Source: Siphonodentalium dalli
Lineage: Eukaryota; Mollusca; Scaphopoda; Gadilida; Siphonodentaliidae
Assembly (NCBI GenBank): GCA_032622095.1
Contig: CP136064.1
Location: 193,097,948-193,161,947, forward strand
Direction of reading: 5' to 3'
Length of the DNA: 64,000 bases
Positions 1 to 11,975 of this stretch are shown piece by piece. The position numbers and the translations under genes were made by a program. The first letter of the stretch is position 1, and each line of letters begins with the position of its first letter. Under the pieces are notes generated by a model. The model saw nothing but the letters and a program-made list of their open reading frames with translations, had not been told where the DNA came from and searched no databases.

Positions 1-799
1 AACAAGCAGGAATTTTTGTCTTTAGTTGCGGAAAAAATTGCTTGTTGGTGGCTTTGACCACCCACCCACCCCGGCATACGTGCCGGAATTATTTTTTTCA
101 CCCACCCCCCCCCCCCCTTGCTCAGGTTGGAAAATTCTTCAACTGATGACCATTTATGTCTACAAGTTTGACCAAATGTAGTAAAATATTGTTTTGCTAA
201 ACTAATTAGCAGTTTTGTATTGGTCATGTGGATGGGGCAATGACCCACCGGGCCGACCATGGTTCGGCCCGGTGCGCGAAAATTTTGAAATCTGAACAAG
301 AAAATCGCAAAATCCTAACATCTAGACTAACCTCAAGCCTTCCTACTGTTGGAAATTTCAAACCCTACACCCCCACTTAGGTTGGAAAATTTCCAACTAA
401 TGACAATTCCAATGACAATGTTGACCAATTGTATGACAATATTGTTTTCTTAAATTAACTAGAAGTTTTTGACTGGCCACGGGGGAGGGACCAGGACACA
501 AGCTTTCCAAGTGTTGGAAATTTCCAACCTGTCACCCCCCACTAAGGTTGGAAAATTTCCAACTGATGTCCATTTCTGTCAAAATTTTTGACCAAAAATA
601 GGAACATATGCAAATATTGGTCGAAAAACAATAAATTGTTTTATAATCAAACTACAAGAACATTTTCAACCTATTGTTGGTGTGAAATTTCGTTGTGGCA
701 GGTATGAAATTTCCAACTATTGAAAATATAGCTCTCTGCTGGGGGGGTGAGACACCCCCCCCCCCCCCCACCCCCCCCCCCCCTCTAGCCACATCCCTG
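1..799. mobile_element. hAT element, left-arm copy, start off-window
   Basis: It ends CCCTCTAGCCACATCCCTG at 799, followed by AATACCAC (800-807). That octamer is the reverse complement of the GTGGTATT target duplication of the element at 11976-13098, so both arms carry the same insertion at the same site. The interior has long C-runs, a hairpin around ACCGGGCCGACCATGG (about 247-275), and repeated GGTTGGAAAATTTCCAAC-type segments. No coding capacity. Confidence 0.75.
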
Positions 800-1898
800 A
801 ATACCACCCACATACCTGTGCTAAATATCAGGTTATCACCATTTGAAGCTGTTATTTCAGCTTTCACCCGTTCACTCAATGTTGCTATTTGTGATTGTGT
901 GCAGCAGATATGTGTAGCATTATGGAGAATTGGGTAAACGCTGTTATGCGGTTGCAGAAAACGTAGTATGTTCCCCGTATATATGTGGCCATGGTGAATT
1001 TAATCATATAAAATCAAAGTATAAACACAGTCTCTGCATCTGCAGGCAATTTTGGTCAAGTTTAGAATTTATTGAATTTACTATATGGTACTCATTTGGG
1101 TTTTTGATTAATTGCATTCGTAATATAACACCATGCATTCTTGTGATAAAAGCGATATTTTCGTGTTTCTTCACTTGATCTGAGGCAACTATGTGTACTA
1201 TTTTGAGACACGGACAATATGATATATACCTTTTACTCAGTACCCTATGAATATCTCTCAAAATGGTCTATACACGGGGGCTCATCTGGTACTCGAGAAT
1301 GCCGCCTTTCCGATAAATGCTACGCCGCTCAATCGAGACGCTATCTTTCACTTCTGGTTTTCAAAGTTTATTTCCACCATTTTGGACAGCAGAGGAATAA
1401 AATGTTTCTGGAAGCTAACGACACCCTATATACGAGTCCCAGTCGTCCCGAACTAATGTCACCAGTGAAGGCCTTGTTTTTGGCATGCAGAAAGCGTCGT
1501 CATATATTTTTGTGTGTGCACTTATCACTAAAACAGTGTCAACAAAAACTAAATAAATAGAGTATGATAATACTGTAATTTGGTCATGAAAACTTATATT
1601 TTCGCAATACTCTGAATTGCTACGTTTCTTTTCCGACAACATGCTACACATCGTAACGTGTCCTATTTCGATAAATTGGCTATGTTTCTGAACCGATAAA
1701 TGTATTCTTATACATTTGCATATCTTTGGTTGGTATTGTTTGCTCTTTCAACATGCATTAACATGATACATAGAAAGCAAATCTCAATTTGGCCACATGT
1801 GTGCACAGTTTCCAAAAAAAGTGCGCATATATATTTATATATACATACACAGACCCCTGGCAAAATTTAGGTATCTAAATACAAGTCCAGGTTCTTAA

Positions 1899-2415
1899 AG
1901 GCACGGGCGGTGTTCGTTGCAGAGGTATTCATATTTGTTCAAATCGCTATCAACAGAAGGAATATTAAAATATATATAGTTTTGTTCATATGCCAAACAT
2001 AATCAGCGCGTAAAGGGTATATTGTCGTCAAGACGTACGGTGGTTTACGTAAACAAGAGCCTGCTCGTGTTACAGAAGTTTTGCTTCTGTTTACATAACA
2101 CAGCTCAATTCGATTGGTTAATCACACACAAATGATATAAACGCTCTTTATTATATCCATATCAGGAAAACTAACAAATAACGCTCTTTATGTTTACCAT
2201 ATCCGGATATAAACAAAAGCCAGGTTCTGTAACGTTTTTTGCTTTTGTTTACATAACAAAGGAAAGACATTTGACAATGACATACTGTTTATGCCATATT
2301 TCTGATTGGTATAAGAACAAGGCATGTCTGTATTTTACTATTCTTTCTTTTTATGGCGGTTTTTGACGGAGGTGAATATTTTAACAGCATACCCACCGCC
2401 AACGCCGCCCTATCT
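1899..2415. mobile_element. TTAA-flanked MITE family A, left-arm copy
   Basis: Starts AGGCACGGGCGGTGTT and ends with the complement of AAGATAGGGCGGCGTT, with TTAA on both sides. The same element occurs inverted in the right arm and independently at 24399, 63136 and (diverged) 16199. A TTAA target suggests piggyBac-type mobilisation, but the source is not identified. Confidence 0.8.
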
Positions 2416-3220
2416 TTAACTCTTGGAATGGAAAATATGTATCTCATATTCTCAGAAATTCTCAGAAATTTCCGAAAAATTAATACATGTATATAACACA
2501 AAACGATAGCACAATCGTAATCCTACATTTTGATATATTTACATAGCCCGTCTGTGTTACACTAAATCCTGTTCGGTGATTGGTCAACTGCCAATTTGGT
2601 CACCCGTTTCATATCCCAATAACAGACAGTAACACGAACACGACGTCACAATTTGTTGGCATAATCTGACCTGATCAATGAAAGCGGTCAGCATAATAAT
2701 TTGGAGTGCTTTTTAAAGTTCATCCGAATTGAAACTAAAGCCAGTTATTTATATCGATCATGTTATCGTTGCTAAGTGCTTGGAAATCTTATGTTGAGCT
2801 GCGTGGGCTAGCTCGTCTCAAATTCTCGGCAGATTTTGTGAAAATAAAATAAGAATACACTCAGCTTTTTATAAATCATCATAAAAATATAAGAAAATAA
2901 TGTAGGGTGTGCTAATGGGGGATACGGCGTTGTGGGCACATTTAGTGAAAACCGCTTCGCCGTTTACACAATGTGCCCCAACGACCACATCGCCATGTCC
3001 CAATAACACACGCATGCGCTACATTCATTTCTTAAATGACAAATGAGTTAAAATATCGTACCGAGTCATGTTGGATCACTGTTACATCCGATAGTTTCAT
3101 GAAATATATCTCTTATATGTATCACTAGACTAACATTATTGACCCATATATCAACACAACTAGAATAATTACAGATGTATGGACGTTTAGTTGGTAGACA
3201 ACTATACGCGAATTTTATTA

Positions 3221-3540
3221 TACCCCCTTTTTTTTTAAAGGGGGGTATACTGTTTTGCATCTGTCTGTCTGTCCGTCCGATGTCTGTTCATCGCATAACT
3301 TAAACAGTAGTGCTCGGATCTCAATGAAATTAGGTATGGATGTTCACTACTATGAGGACATTAAATAGAGGGTTCCGTCCATCGTTTTGTTCCGATTTTC
3401 CATTCAAGAGTTATTCATCTTTGTTTATCTGGAAATCTTGGCTTTTTGGTCCGTCTGATGGCTGTTCGTGTCGTAACTTCAACAGTTGTGTTGGGATCTC
3501 AATGAAATTTGGTATGGTTGTTCAATTTTCTTAAATTATT
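3221..3540. repeat. G-run hairpin repeat (left arm)
   Basis: Opens with TATACCCCC, a T-run, then AAAGGGGGGTATACTG, followed by CTGTCTGTCTGTCCGTCCG and a pair of diverged ~100-bp segments ending in TCTCAATGAAATT(A/T)GGTATGG. Short repeats with this opening are familiar from mollusc genomes. The mirror copy is at 9236-9555. Confidence 0.6.
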
Positions 3541-3959
3541 GTATTTCTGGTCTGTCGCGAGACAGCCAAAGTCTTGTTTGGTCATGCATGCACGCACTTT
3601 TTGTAATGGTCCCCGATGCTTTCTTGGAAGATAGATACATGCATGGTTGATCCATGCATCAACATGAATTAAATTATTTCAGGATTACGATTGTTGTATA
3701 TAGTTATATTTTAATTATCCTATATTATTGCATTTCTGGTCACGTTCTGGCGAAATTGTCCACCCCCAAAAGTTAAGAACCTTGTGTTATATTTAGGCGC
3801 TTGTATAGATCATGTCACGAATCTCTACTCTGGTTACGCCTGTAGATATCATACTCGTCATTACCCCAACAGTTCAAAAACCTGGGAACTTGATGTTCTG
3901 ACAGGGAAGTTTATATAACGTAGAAAATAAAACAATGCAGGTTATATATTTTCTTAGCC

Positions 3960-4440
3960 AATATCGGCATTTGTGGGGTTAATAACACCGGCCGGAGTCG
4001 AGCGAGCGAGTAAAAATTTCTAGGTTGACCTCGTGGGGTCAATTGCGATTGCTCGTGGGGTATGTCGCTACGTTATAACGTCGAGATATAGTGTCCACGT
4101 GCCCATGTGGGCGCCCGGCCGGTCCCGGGCTATTTTTGTTTATATAGTATTTTACCGGATTTTGAGGGGTTTATAACATCGGCTGTGGACGCGTCAACGA
4201 GTCAATATATGGAATTCACACTCAGGTGTATTGCACTTCCACGCATCACCAAAATATACTGTCCGAAAACACACGAAGACACCCGTAATCTCCCGGGCTC
4301 GGCATTCGTGGGGTTAATAACACCGGCCGGAGACGAGCGAGCGAGTAAAATCTTCTAGGTTGCCCTCAGGTGGAATGTCGCTACCTTATAATGTCGAGAT
4401 ATAGTGTCCACGTGCCCGTGAGGGCGCCCGGGCGGTAATT
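3960..4440. repeat. CG-rich direct repeat pair (left arm)
   Basis: A ~135-bp unit beginning GGCATTTGTGGGGTTAATAA and ending around GTGTCCACGTGCCC occurs at about 3967 and again at about 4303. It includes CACCGGCCGGAG and CGAGCGAGCGAG. The GC content contrasts sharply with the AT-rich surroundings. Mirrored at about 8337-8816. Confidence 0.65.
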
Positions 4441-6144
4441 AGTCACACCGCGGACGTCGGGTTCAAAATAAATGTAGCTTTGTTGTGTGTTATGATAACT
4501 TAATTTTCAAGCAATGTTTTAGAGTTAATTTGTGGTTTTTTTAGACAAAATCCTCAGTGGAAATAGTCTCTCGTTTCTCGTGATAAATTCTAACAATATT
4601 TTCTGCAGGCAACGAGTTGGGGCCACACTTATGGTGATTTTAGGTTGCGATAGCAACGGGTGCTAAATCAGCATACATGTCATGGTAAAATGGGTTTAAT
4701 AAGACACATAGTTATCGAGAATTTCTTTCGTAGCCCTATATATAGTGGTTTTGTGATTGAACTGTTACAGCAGATAGAAAGCTTCAGGTAAGAATTGAAG
4801 AATTATAATCCAAATAATGTAAATGAAATTTCCTAGGATCGGGAATTGAGATCATCCGGCTCCCTATGCGCAGTTGTAGATTCTGAGTTTGACACCCCAC
4901 CATGAATGAAGACCATCTAGCCCTGTCCATAACACACACTTGTAAACGAGGTCACTCAACTCGTTCCTGCTTGAAATTTAAAGATCCCTCAAACATTGAT
5001 GTCGAAGAGAATATAGAGTGAGAGACATCATTTTCAATTGCCGGCGAAATGAGTCTCCAGTGTCCATTTAATTTGGGACGTGAGATGACTGCAAGGTTTC
5101 CTCGGGGACATGATTGTTGCAATACGACCATACAAAAGTCAATTAGTTCGCTGATCAATTTGTCGATCTGTGCTATTTGTATGACAAATATTCCATCTGG
5201 TGCAGTCCCCCCGCCATACTGGCAAAGTCATACTGTTGTCGCTTATCCACATTTGTACTACTACGAGAAGCGGGTGATATGTTTGTGTACGAATGTCGAC
5301 CCCCCCCCCCCCCCACCATTCCCGTCTATATATCTATGCAATCGTTGTTATCAGATATTGTTTTGTATATAATAAAAAAATTAAAGATTAAAAAAATATA
5401 TGTTTTCTATATTCACTTCAATTTAAAAAAATTCGAAGAAACAGCATAATTATGAACTCACATAGAATAAAATATTGAGGAGGAGGTCAAGAACTAATAT
5501 AGACTAAACTATTGAGGAAGAGGTCAAGTGACCAATTTGAATGGGATTCCCATGTAAATCTCATGAGCAATAACTGAAGAGTGGCAAGTGTTCGGGTGTG
5601 TGATGCGAAATTTTAAATAATATATATTCGACTTGATATACTTAGGCAACGGAGCAAAGCAAACGTCACTCGGCAGCGAGTAAATGTAAAAAAAAAAAAG
5701 AGTCTGTACGACAATCATCAATGAGAAGAACATGGAAAATAGTTTGACTTTGTTCTCACTTTCATTATTAATAAATCTGAAATAATGAGAGTTCGCATGT
5801 CAAAACCACTGTTATGTAAACCTCACTGTTACATTGGAAATAAAGGTAAAACTCCAATTAGTTCAATAAAATACCAAAGTTTAATCAAAGCTTGACGGTA
5901 AACATTGGAAATGATAAAAACATTGAAAACTATTATGAAAACCATATTCAGACTAAAATATTTTAACTTACTGCATGTTAGCAATTTATTCGTTGACAAA
6001 TCACAAATTTGGTTACTTAATAATGGTTTCAACACACGAAATGTCGTTCTTAGAGAACTATCAATAATGAATATAAGAACAATGTTATTTCTATTTCTCC
6101 ATGTTCTTCTTGGTGATAATATATTTTGCAGAATTTCATATTTG

Positions 6145-6584
6145 TGACCCGCCATATCAAATCCAGTCGTAAGTCGGGATTTTTTTACCCTGTGCCAATG
6201 CATTCTCTTATATATGCGAGTCGACCATAGGTCGCCTCGCATATATAAGAGAATGCATTGGCCTAACAAATTTTTATCATTTTTTTTAAATAAATGTTTC
6301 TGACAATTTTTAGGACATAAAATTAAAAAAACATCCATTACCCTGCAGGGAGCCCCACACATATATAGAAGCATATAGAAGAGTGTCGTCTGCTCATGTT
6401 TGTCTGGGGCTCTGTATGGGTGAAATTATAAAATTGTTAAAGAATACAAGAAAAAAATATTAAAATTGTTAGGCCAATGTATTCTCTTATATATGCGAGG
6501 CGACCTATGGTCGACTCGCATATATAAGAGAATGCATTGGCACAGGGTAAAAAAAATCCCGACTGGATTTGATATGGCGGGTCA
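6145..6584. mobile_element. palindromic MITE with two hairpin cassettes
   Basis: Both ends read TGACCCGCCATATCAAATCC inward, as inverted repeats. Each is followed by a T-run, ACCCTGTG, and a 69-bp near-perfect hairpin (6194-6262 and 6473-6541) starting GCCAATG(C/T)ATTCTC. The middle contains sequence that recurs inverted at 6680-6900. No coding capacity. Confidence 0.75.
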
Positions 6585-6679
6585 CATTTTACCCACTGCG
6601 AGTGCATTGGATCGCTTTAAATGGACATGACTCATTCGAATACATAATTTGGTAAGAGGTATCTCAAAACGTTTTAATA

Positions 6680-6941
6680 ATTTTTTCTTGTATTCTTTAA
6701 CAATTTTATAATTTCACCCATACAGAGCCCCAGACAAACATGAGCAGACGACACTCTTCTATATGCTTCTATATATATGTGGGGCTCCCTGCAGGATAAT
6801 GGATGTTTTTTATGTTATGTCCTAAAAATTGTCAGAAACATTTATTTAAAAAAAATGATAAAAAATTGTTAGGCCAATGCATTCTCTTATATATGCGAGG
6901 CGACCTATGGTCGACTCGCATATATAAGAGAATGCATTGGC
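6680..6941. repeat. inverted copy of 6240-6460 ending in a third hairpin
   Basis: 6680-6900 is the reverse complement of about 6240-6460. It shares the segments around GGGGCTCCCTGCAGG and ACACTCTTCTATATGC. It is followed by a third copy of the 69-bp hairpin at 6873-6941 and by CACAGGG. The region is therefore a nested palindrome at the centre of a larger one. Confidence 0.75.
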
Positions 6942-7247
6942 ACAGGGTAAAAAAAAACGTATACGTGTACGCGAAAGTTTCGAACAAATTCGTTGATATA
7001 GCGCTGAAAATACATGTTTTGTTTTCTATATGTTTCGATACATTGGATATCGTTTCGTTTGGTACACCTGCATCTATAGACCATGGGGAGAATATCCAGA
7101 GCTGTCTTCAATCTGAAACGTGTATGGTATTACATAATCTTAATAATTAAAATAAAGAGAAAGCAGTTCGTGAAGTTTTAAAAATAGTTCCATGTTAAGA
7201 AAACGCGATCAACATTTTCCGGAAGTTACCAGCCAGTTTACTGTTTA

Positions 7248-7347
7248 NNNNNNNNNNNNNNNNNNNNNNNNNNNNNNNNNNNNNNNNNNNNNNNNNNNNN
7301 NNNNNNNNNNNNNNNNNNNNNNNNNNNNNNNNNNNNNNNNNNNNNNN
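7248..7347. other. assembly gap, exactly 100 N
   Basis: A run of exactly 100 N, the usual placeholder for a gap of unknown size. It lies at the inner edge of the right arm, so the sequence joining spacer and arm is not known. Confidence 0.99.
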
Positions 7348-7527
7348 TCGAATTTTTTTAAATTGAAGTGAATATAGAAAACATATATTTTTTTAATCTT
7401 TAATTTTTTTATTATATACAAAACAATATCTGATAACAACGATGCATAGATATATAGACGGGAATGGTGGGGGGGGGGGGTCGACATTCGTACACAAACA
7501 TATCACCCGCTTCTCGTAGTAGTACAA

Positions 7528-7827
7528 ATGTGGATAAGCGACAACAGTATGACTTTGCCAGTATGGCGGGGGACTGCACCAGATGGAATATTTGTCATAC
7601 AAATAGCACAGATCGACAAATTGATCAGCGAACTAATTGACTTTTGTATGGTCGTATTGCAACAATCATGTCCCCGAGGAAACCTTGCAGTCATCTCACG
7701 TCCCAAATTAAATGGACACTGGAGACTCATTTCGCCGGCAATTGAAAATGATGTCTCTCACTCTATATTCTCTTCGACATCAATGTTTGAGGGATCTTTA
7801 AATTTCAAGCAGGAACGAGTTGAGTGA
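7528..7827 (+). other. 99-codon open frame, mirrored in the left arm, unrecognised
   Basis: An open frame on the plus strand (LISELIDFCMVVLQQSCP... to ...LNFKQERVE). Its 3' two-thirds is also open on the minus strand of the left arm (5158-4952), where an extra G disrupts the upstream part. The composition is more protein-like than other frames in the arms. No domain is recognised; it may be a fragment or chance. Confidence 0.15.
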
Positions 7828-8336
7828 CCTCGTTTACAAGTGTGTGTTATGGACAGGGCTAGATGGTCTTCATTCATGGTGGGGTGTCAAACTCAGAATC
7901 TACAACTGCGCATAGGGAGCCGGATGATCTCAATTCCCGATCCTAGGAAATTTCATTTACATTATTTGGATTATAATTCTTCAATTCTTACCTGAAGCTT
8001 TCTAGCTGCTGTAACAGTTCAATCACAAAACCACTATATATAGGGCTACGAAAGAAATTCTCGATAACTATGTGTCTTACTAAACCCATTTTACCATGAC
8101 ATGTATGCTGATTTAGCACCCGTTGCTATCGCAACCTAAAATCACCATAAGTGTGGCCCCAACTCGTTGCCTGCAGAAAATATTGTTAGAATTTATCACG
8201 AGAAACGAGAGACTATTTTCACTGAGGATTTTGTCTAAAAAAAACACAAATTAACTCTAAAACATTGCTTGAAAATTAAGTTATCATAACACACAACAAA
8301 GCTACATTTATTTTGAACCCGACGTCCGCGGTGTGA

Positions 8337-8816
8337 CTAATTACCGCCCGGGCGCCCTCACGGGCACGTGGACACTATATCTCGACATTATAAGGTAGCG
8401 ACATTCCACCTGAGGGCAACCTAGAAGATTTTACTCGCTCGCTCGTCTCCGGCCGGTGTTATTAACCCCACGAATGCCGAGCCCGGGAGATTACGGGTGT
8501 CTTCGTGTGTTTTCGGACAGTATATTTTGGTGATGCGTGGAAGTGCAATACACCTGAGTGTGAATTCCATATATTGACTCGTTGACGCGTCCACAGCCGA
8601 TGTTATAAACCCCTCAAAATCCGGTAAAATACTATATAAACAAAAATAGCCCGGAACCGGCCGGGCGCCCACATGGGCACGTGGACACTATATCTCGACG
8701 TTATAACGTAGCGACATACCCCACGAGCAATCGCAATTGACCCCACGAGGTCAACCTAGAAATTTTTACTCGCTCGCTCGACTCCGGCCGGTGTTATTAA
8801 CCCCACAAATGCCGAT
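8337..8816. repeat. CG-rich direct repeat pair (right arm mirror)
   Basis: Reverse complement of the CG-rich repeat pair at 3960-4440. Confidence 0.65.
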
Positions 8817-9235
8817 ATTGGCTAAGAAAATATATAACCTGCATTGTTTTATTTTCTACGTTATATAAACTTCCCTGTCAGAACATCAAGTTCCCAGGTT
8901 TTTGAACTGTTGGGGTAATGACGAGTATGATATCTACAGGCGTAACCAGAGTAGAGATTCGTGACAAGATCTATACAAGCGCCTAAATATAACACAAGGT
9001 TCTTAACTTTTGGGGTGGACAATTTCGCCAGAACGTGACCAGAAATGCAATAATATAGGATAATTAAAATATAACTATACAACAATCGTAATCCTGAAAT
9101 AATTTAATTCATGTTGATGCATGGATCAACCATGCATGTATCTATCTTCCAAGAAAGCTTCGGGGACCATTACAAAAAGTGCGTGCATGCATGGCCAAAC
9201 AAGACTTTGGCTGTCTCGCGACAGACCAGAAATAC

Positions 9236-9555
9236 AATAATTTAAGAAAATTGAACAACCATACCAAATTTCATTGAGATCCCAACACAACTGTTGAAGT
9301 TACGACACGAACAGCCATCAGACGGACCAAAAAGCCAAGATTTCCAGATAAACAAAGATGAATAACTCTTGAATGGAAAATCGGAACAAAACGATGGACG
9401 GAACCCTCTATTTAATGTCCTCATAGTAGGGAACATCCATACCTAATTTCATTGAGATCCGAGCACTACTGTTTAAGTTATGCGATGAACAGACATCGGA
9501 CGGACAGACAGACAGATGCAAAACAGTATACCCCCCTTTAAAAAAAAAGGGGGTA
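9236..9555. repeat. G-run hairpin repeat (right arm mirror)
   Basis: Reverse complement of 3221-3540 within the inverted duplication. Same hairpin of G- and C-runs around 9530-9560. Confidence 0.6.
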
Positions 9556-10360
9556 TAATAAAATTCGCGTATAGTTGTCTACCAACTAAACGTCCATACA
9601 TCTGTAATTATTCTAGTTGTGTTGATATATGGGTCAATAATGTTAGTCTAGTGATACATATAAGAGATATATTTCATGAAACTATCGGATGTAACAGTGA
9701 TCCAACATGACTCGGTACGATATTTTAACTCATTTGTCATTTAAGAAATGAATGTAGCGCATGCGTGTGTTATTGGGACATGGCGATGTGGTCGTTGGGG
9801 CACATTGTGTAAACGGCGAAGCGGTTTTCACTAAATGTGCCCCCAACGCCGTATCCCCCATTAGCACACCCTACGTTATTTTCTTATATTTTTATGATGA
9901 TTTATAAAAAGCTGAGTGTATTCTTATTTTATTTTCACAAAATCTGCCGAGAATTTGAGACGAGCTAGCCCACGCAGCTCAACATAAGATTTCCAAGCAC
10001 TTAGCAACGATAACATGATCGATATAAATAACTGGCTTTAGTTTCAATTCGGATGAACTTTAAAAAGCACTCCAAATTATTATGCTGACCGCTTTCATTG
10101 ATCAGGTCAGATTATGCCAACAAATTGTGACGTCGTGTTCGTGTTACTGTCTGTTATTGGGATATGAAACGGGTGACCAAATTGGCAGTTGACCAATCAC
10201 CGAACAGGATTTAGTGTAACACAGACGGGCTATGTAAATATATCAAAATGTAGGATTACGATTGTGCTATCGTTTTGTGTTATATACATGTATTAATTTT
10301 TCGGAAATTTCTGAGAATTTCTGAGAATATGAGATACATATTTTCCATTCCAAGAGTTAA

Positions 10361-10878
10361 AGATAGGGCGGCGTTGGCGGTGGGTATGCTGTTAAAATAT
10401 TCACCTCCGTCAAAAACCGCCATAAAAAGAAAGAATAGTAAAATACAGACATACTTTGTTCTTATACCAATCAGAAATATGGCATAAACAGTATGTCATT
10501 GTCAAATGTCTTTCCTTTGTTATGTAAACAAAAGCAAAAAACGTTACAGAACCTGGCTTTTGTTTATATCCGGATATGGTAAACATAAAGAGCGTTATTT
10601 GTTAGTTTTCCTGATATGGATATAATAAAGAGCGTTTATATCATTTGTGTGTGATTAACCAATCGAATTGAGCTGTGTTATGTAAACAGAAGCAAAACTT
10701 CTGTAACACGAGCAGGCTCTTGTTTACGTAAACCACCGTACGTCTTGACGACAATATACCCTTTACGCGCTGATTATGTTTGGCATATGAACAAAAACTA
10801 TATATATTTTAATATTCCTTCTGTTGATAGCGATTTGAACAAATATGAATACTTCTGCAACGAACGCCGCCCGTGCCT
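10361..10878. mobile_element. TTAA-flanked MITE family A, right-arm copy
   Basis: Mirror of 1899-2415 within the inverted duplication, with TTAA at both ends (10357-10360 and 10879-10882). It is not an independent insertion. Confidence 0.8.
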
Positions 10879-11975
10879 TTAAGAACCTGGACTTGTATTT
10901 AGATACCTAAATTTTGCCAGGGGTCTGTGTATGTATATATAAATATATATGCGCACTTTTTTTGGAAACTGTGCACACATGTGGCCAAATTGAGATTTGC
11001 TTTCTATGTATCATGTTAATGCATGTTGAAAGAGCAAACAATACCAACCAAAGATATGCAAATGTATAAGAATACATTTATCGGTTCAGAAACATAGCCA
11101 ATTTATCGAAATAGGACACGTTACGATGTGTAGCATGTTGTCGGAAAAGAAACGTAGCAATTCAGAGTATTGCGAAAATATAAGTTTTCATGACCAAATT
11201 ACAGTATTATCATACTCTATTTATTTAGTTTTTGTTGACACTGTTTTAGTGATAAGTGCACACACAAAAATATATGACGACGCTTTCTGCATGCCAAAAA
11301 CAAGGCCTTCACTGGTGACATTAGTTCGGGACGACTGGGACTCGTATATAGGGTGTCGTTAGCTTCCAGAAACATTTTATTCCTCTGCTGTCCAAAATGG
11401 TGGAAATAAACTTTGAAAACCAGAAGTGAAAGATAGCGTCTCGATTGAGCGGCGTAGCATTTATCGGAAAGGCGGCATTCTCGAGTACCAGATGAGCCCC
11501 CGTGTATAGACCATTTTGATAGATATTCATAGGGTACTGAGTAAAAGGTATATATCATATTGTCCGTGTCTCAAAATAGTACACATAGTTGCCTCAGATC
11601 AAGTGAAGAAACACGAAAATATCGCTTTTATCACACGAATGCATGGTGTTATATTACGAATGCAATTAATCAAAACCCAAATGAGTACCATATAGTAAAT
11701 TCAATAAATTCTAAACTTGACCAAATTTGCCTGCAGATGCAGAGACTGTGTTTATACTTTGATTTTATCTGATTAAATTCACCATGGCCACATATATACG
11801 GGGAACATACTACGTTTTCTGCAACCGCATAACAGCGTTTACCCAATTCTCCATAATGCTACACATATCTGCTGCACACAATCACAAATAGCAACATTGA
11901 GTGAATGGTGAAAGCTGAAATAACAGCTTCAAATGGTGATAACCTGATATTTAGCACAGGTATGTGGGTGGTATT

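Larger units (their letters stand above)
1..5436. repeat. left arm of a large inverted duplication
   Basis: Read on the opposite strand, this stretch matches 7348-12156 almost base for base. Position x pairs with about 12777-x, for example 4107-4358 with 8421-8672 and 1219-1560 with 11217-11558. Only scattered substitutions and small indels separate the arms, plus about 600 bp extra here (roughly 98-705). The left arm probably continues before position 1. I see no convincing gene in it; open frames are short and mirrored. Confidence 0.93.
5437..7247. other. spacer of the large inverted duplication
   Basis: AT-rich spacer. 5437-6144 shows no recognisable gene. 6145-6941 is a set of nested inverted repeats, listed separately. 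6942-7247 shows nothing recognisable up to the gap. Open frames here run through the hairpins and look accidental. Confidence 0.7.

Noticed and set aside
1219-1560. 113-codon frame, mirrored at 11217-11558
   Set aside because: Conservation is due only to the inverted duplication. An overlapping frame on the other strand is equally open, and no domain or splice signals are seen.
5829-6374. 181-codon open frame on the minus strand
   Set aside because: It runs through the hairpin MITE and AT-rich spacer, has no recognisable domain, and its first part is repeated wherever the hairpin element occurs (for example 6803-7150 plus).
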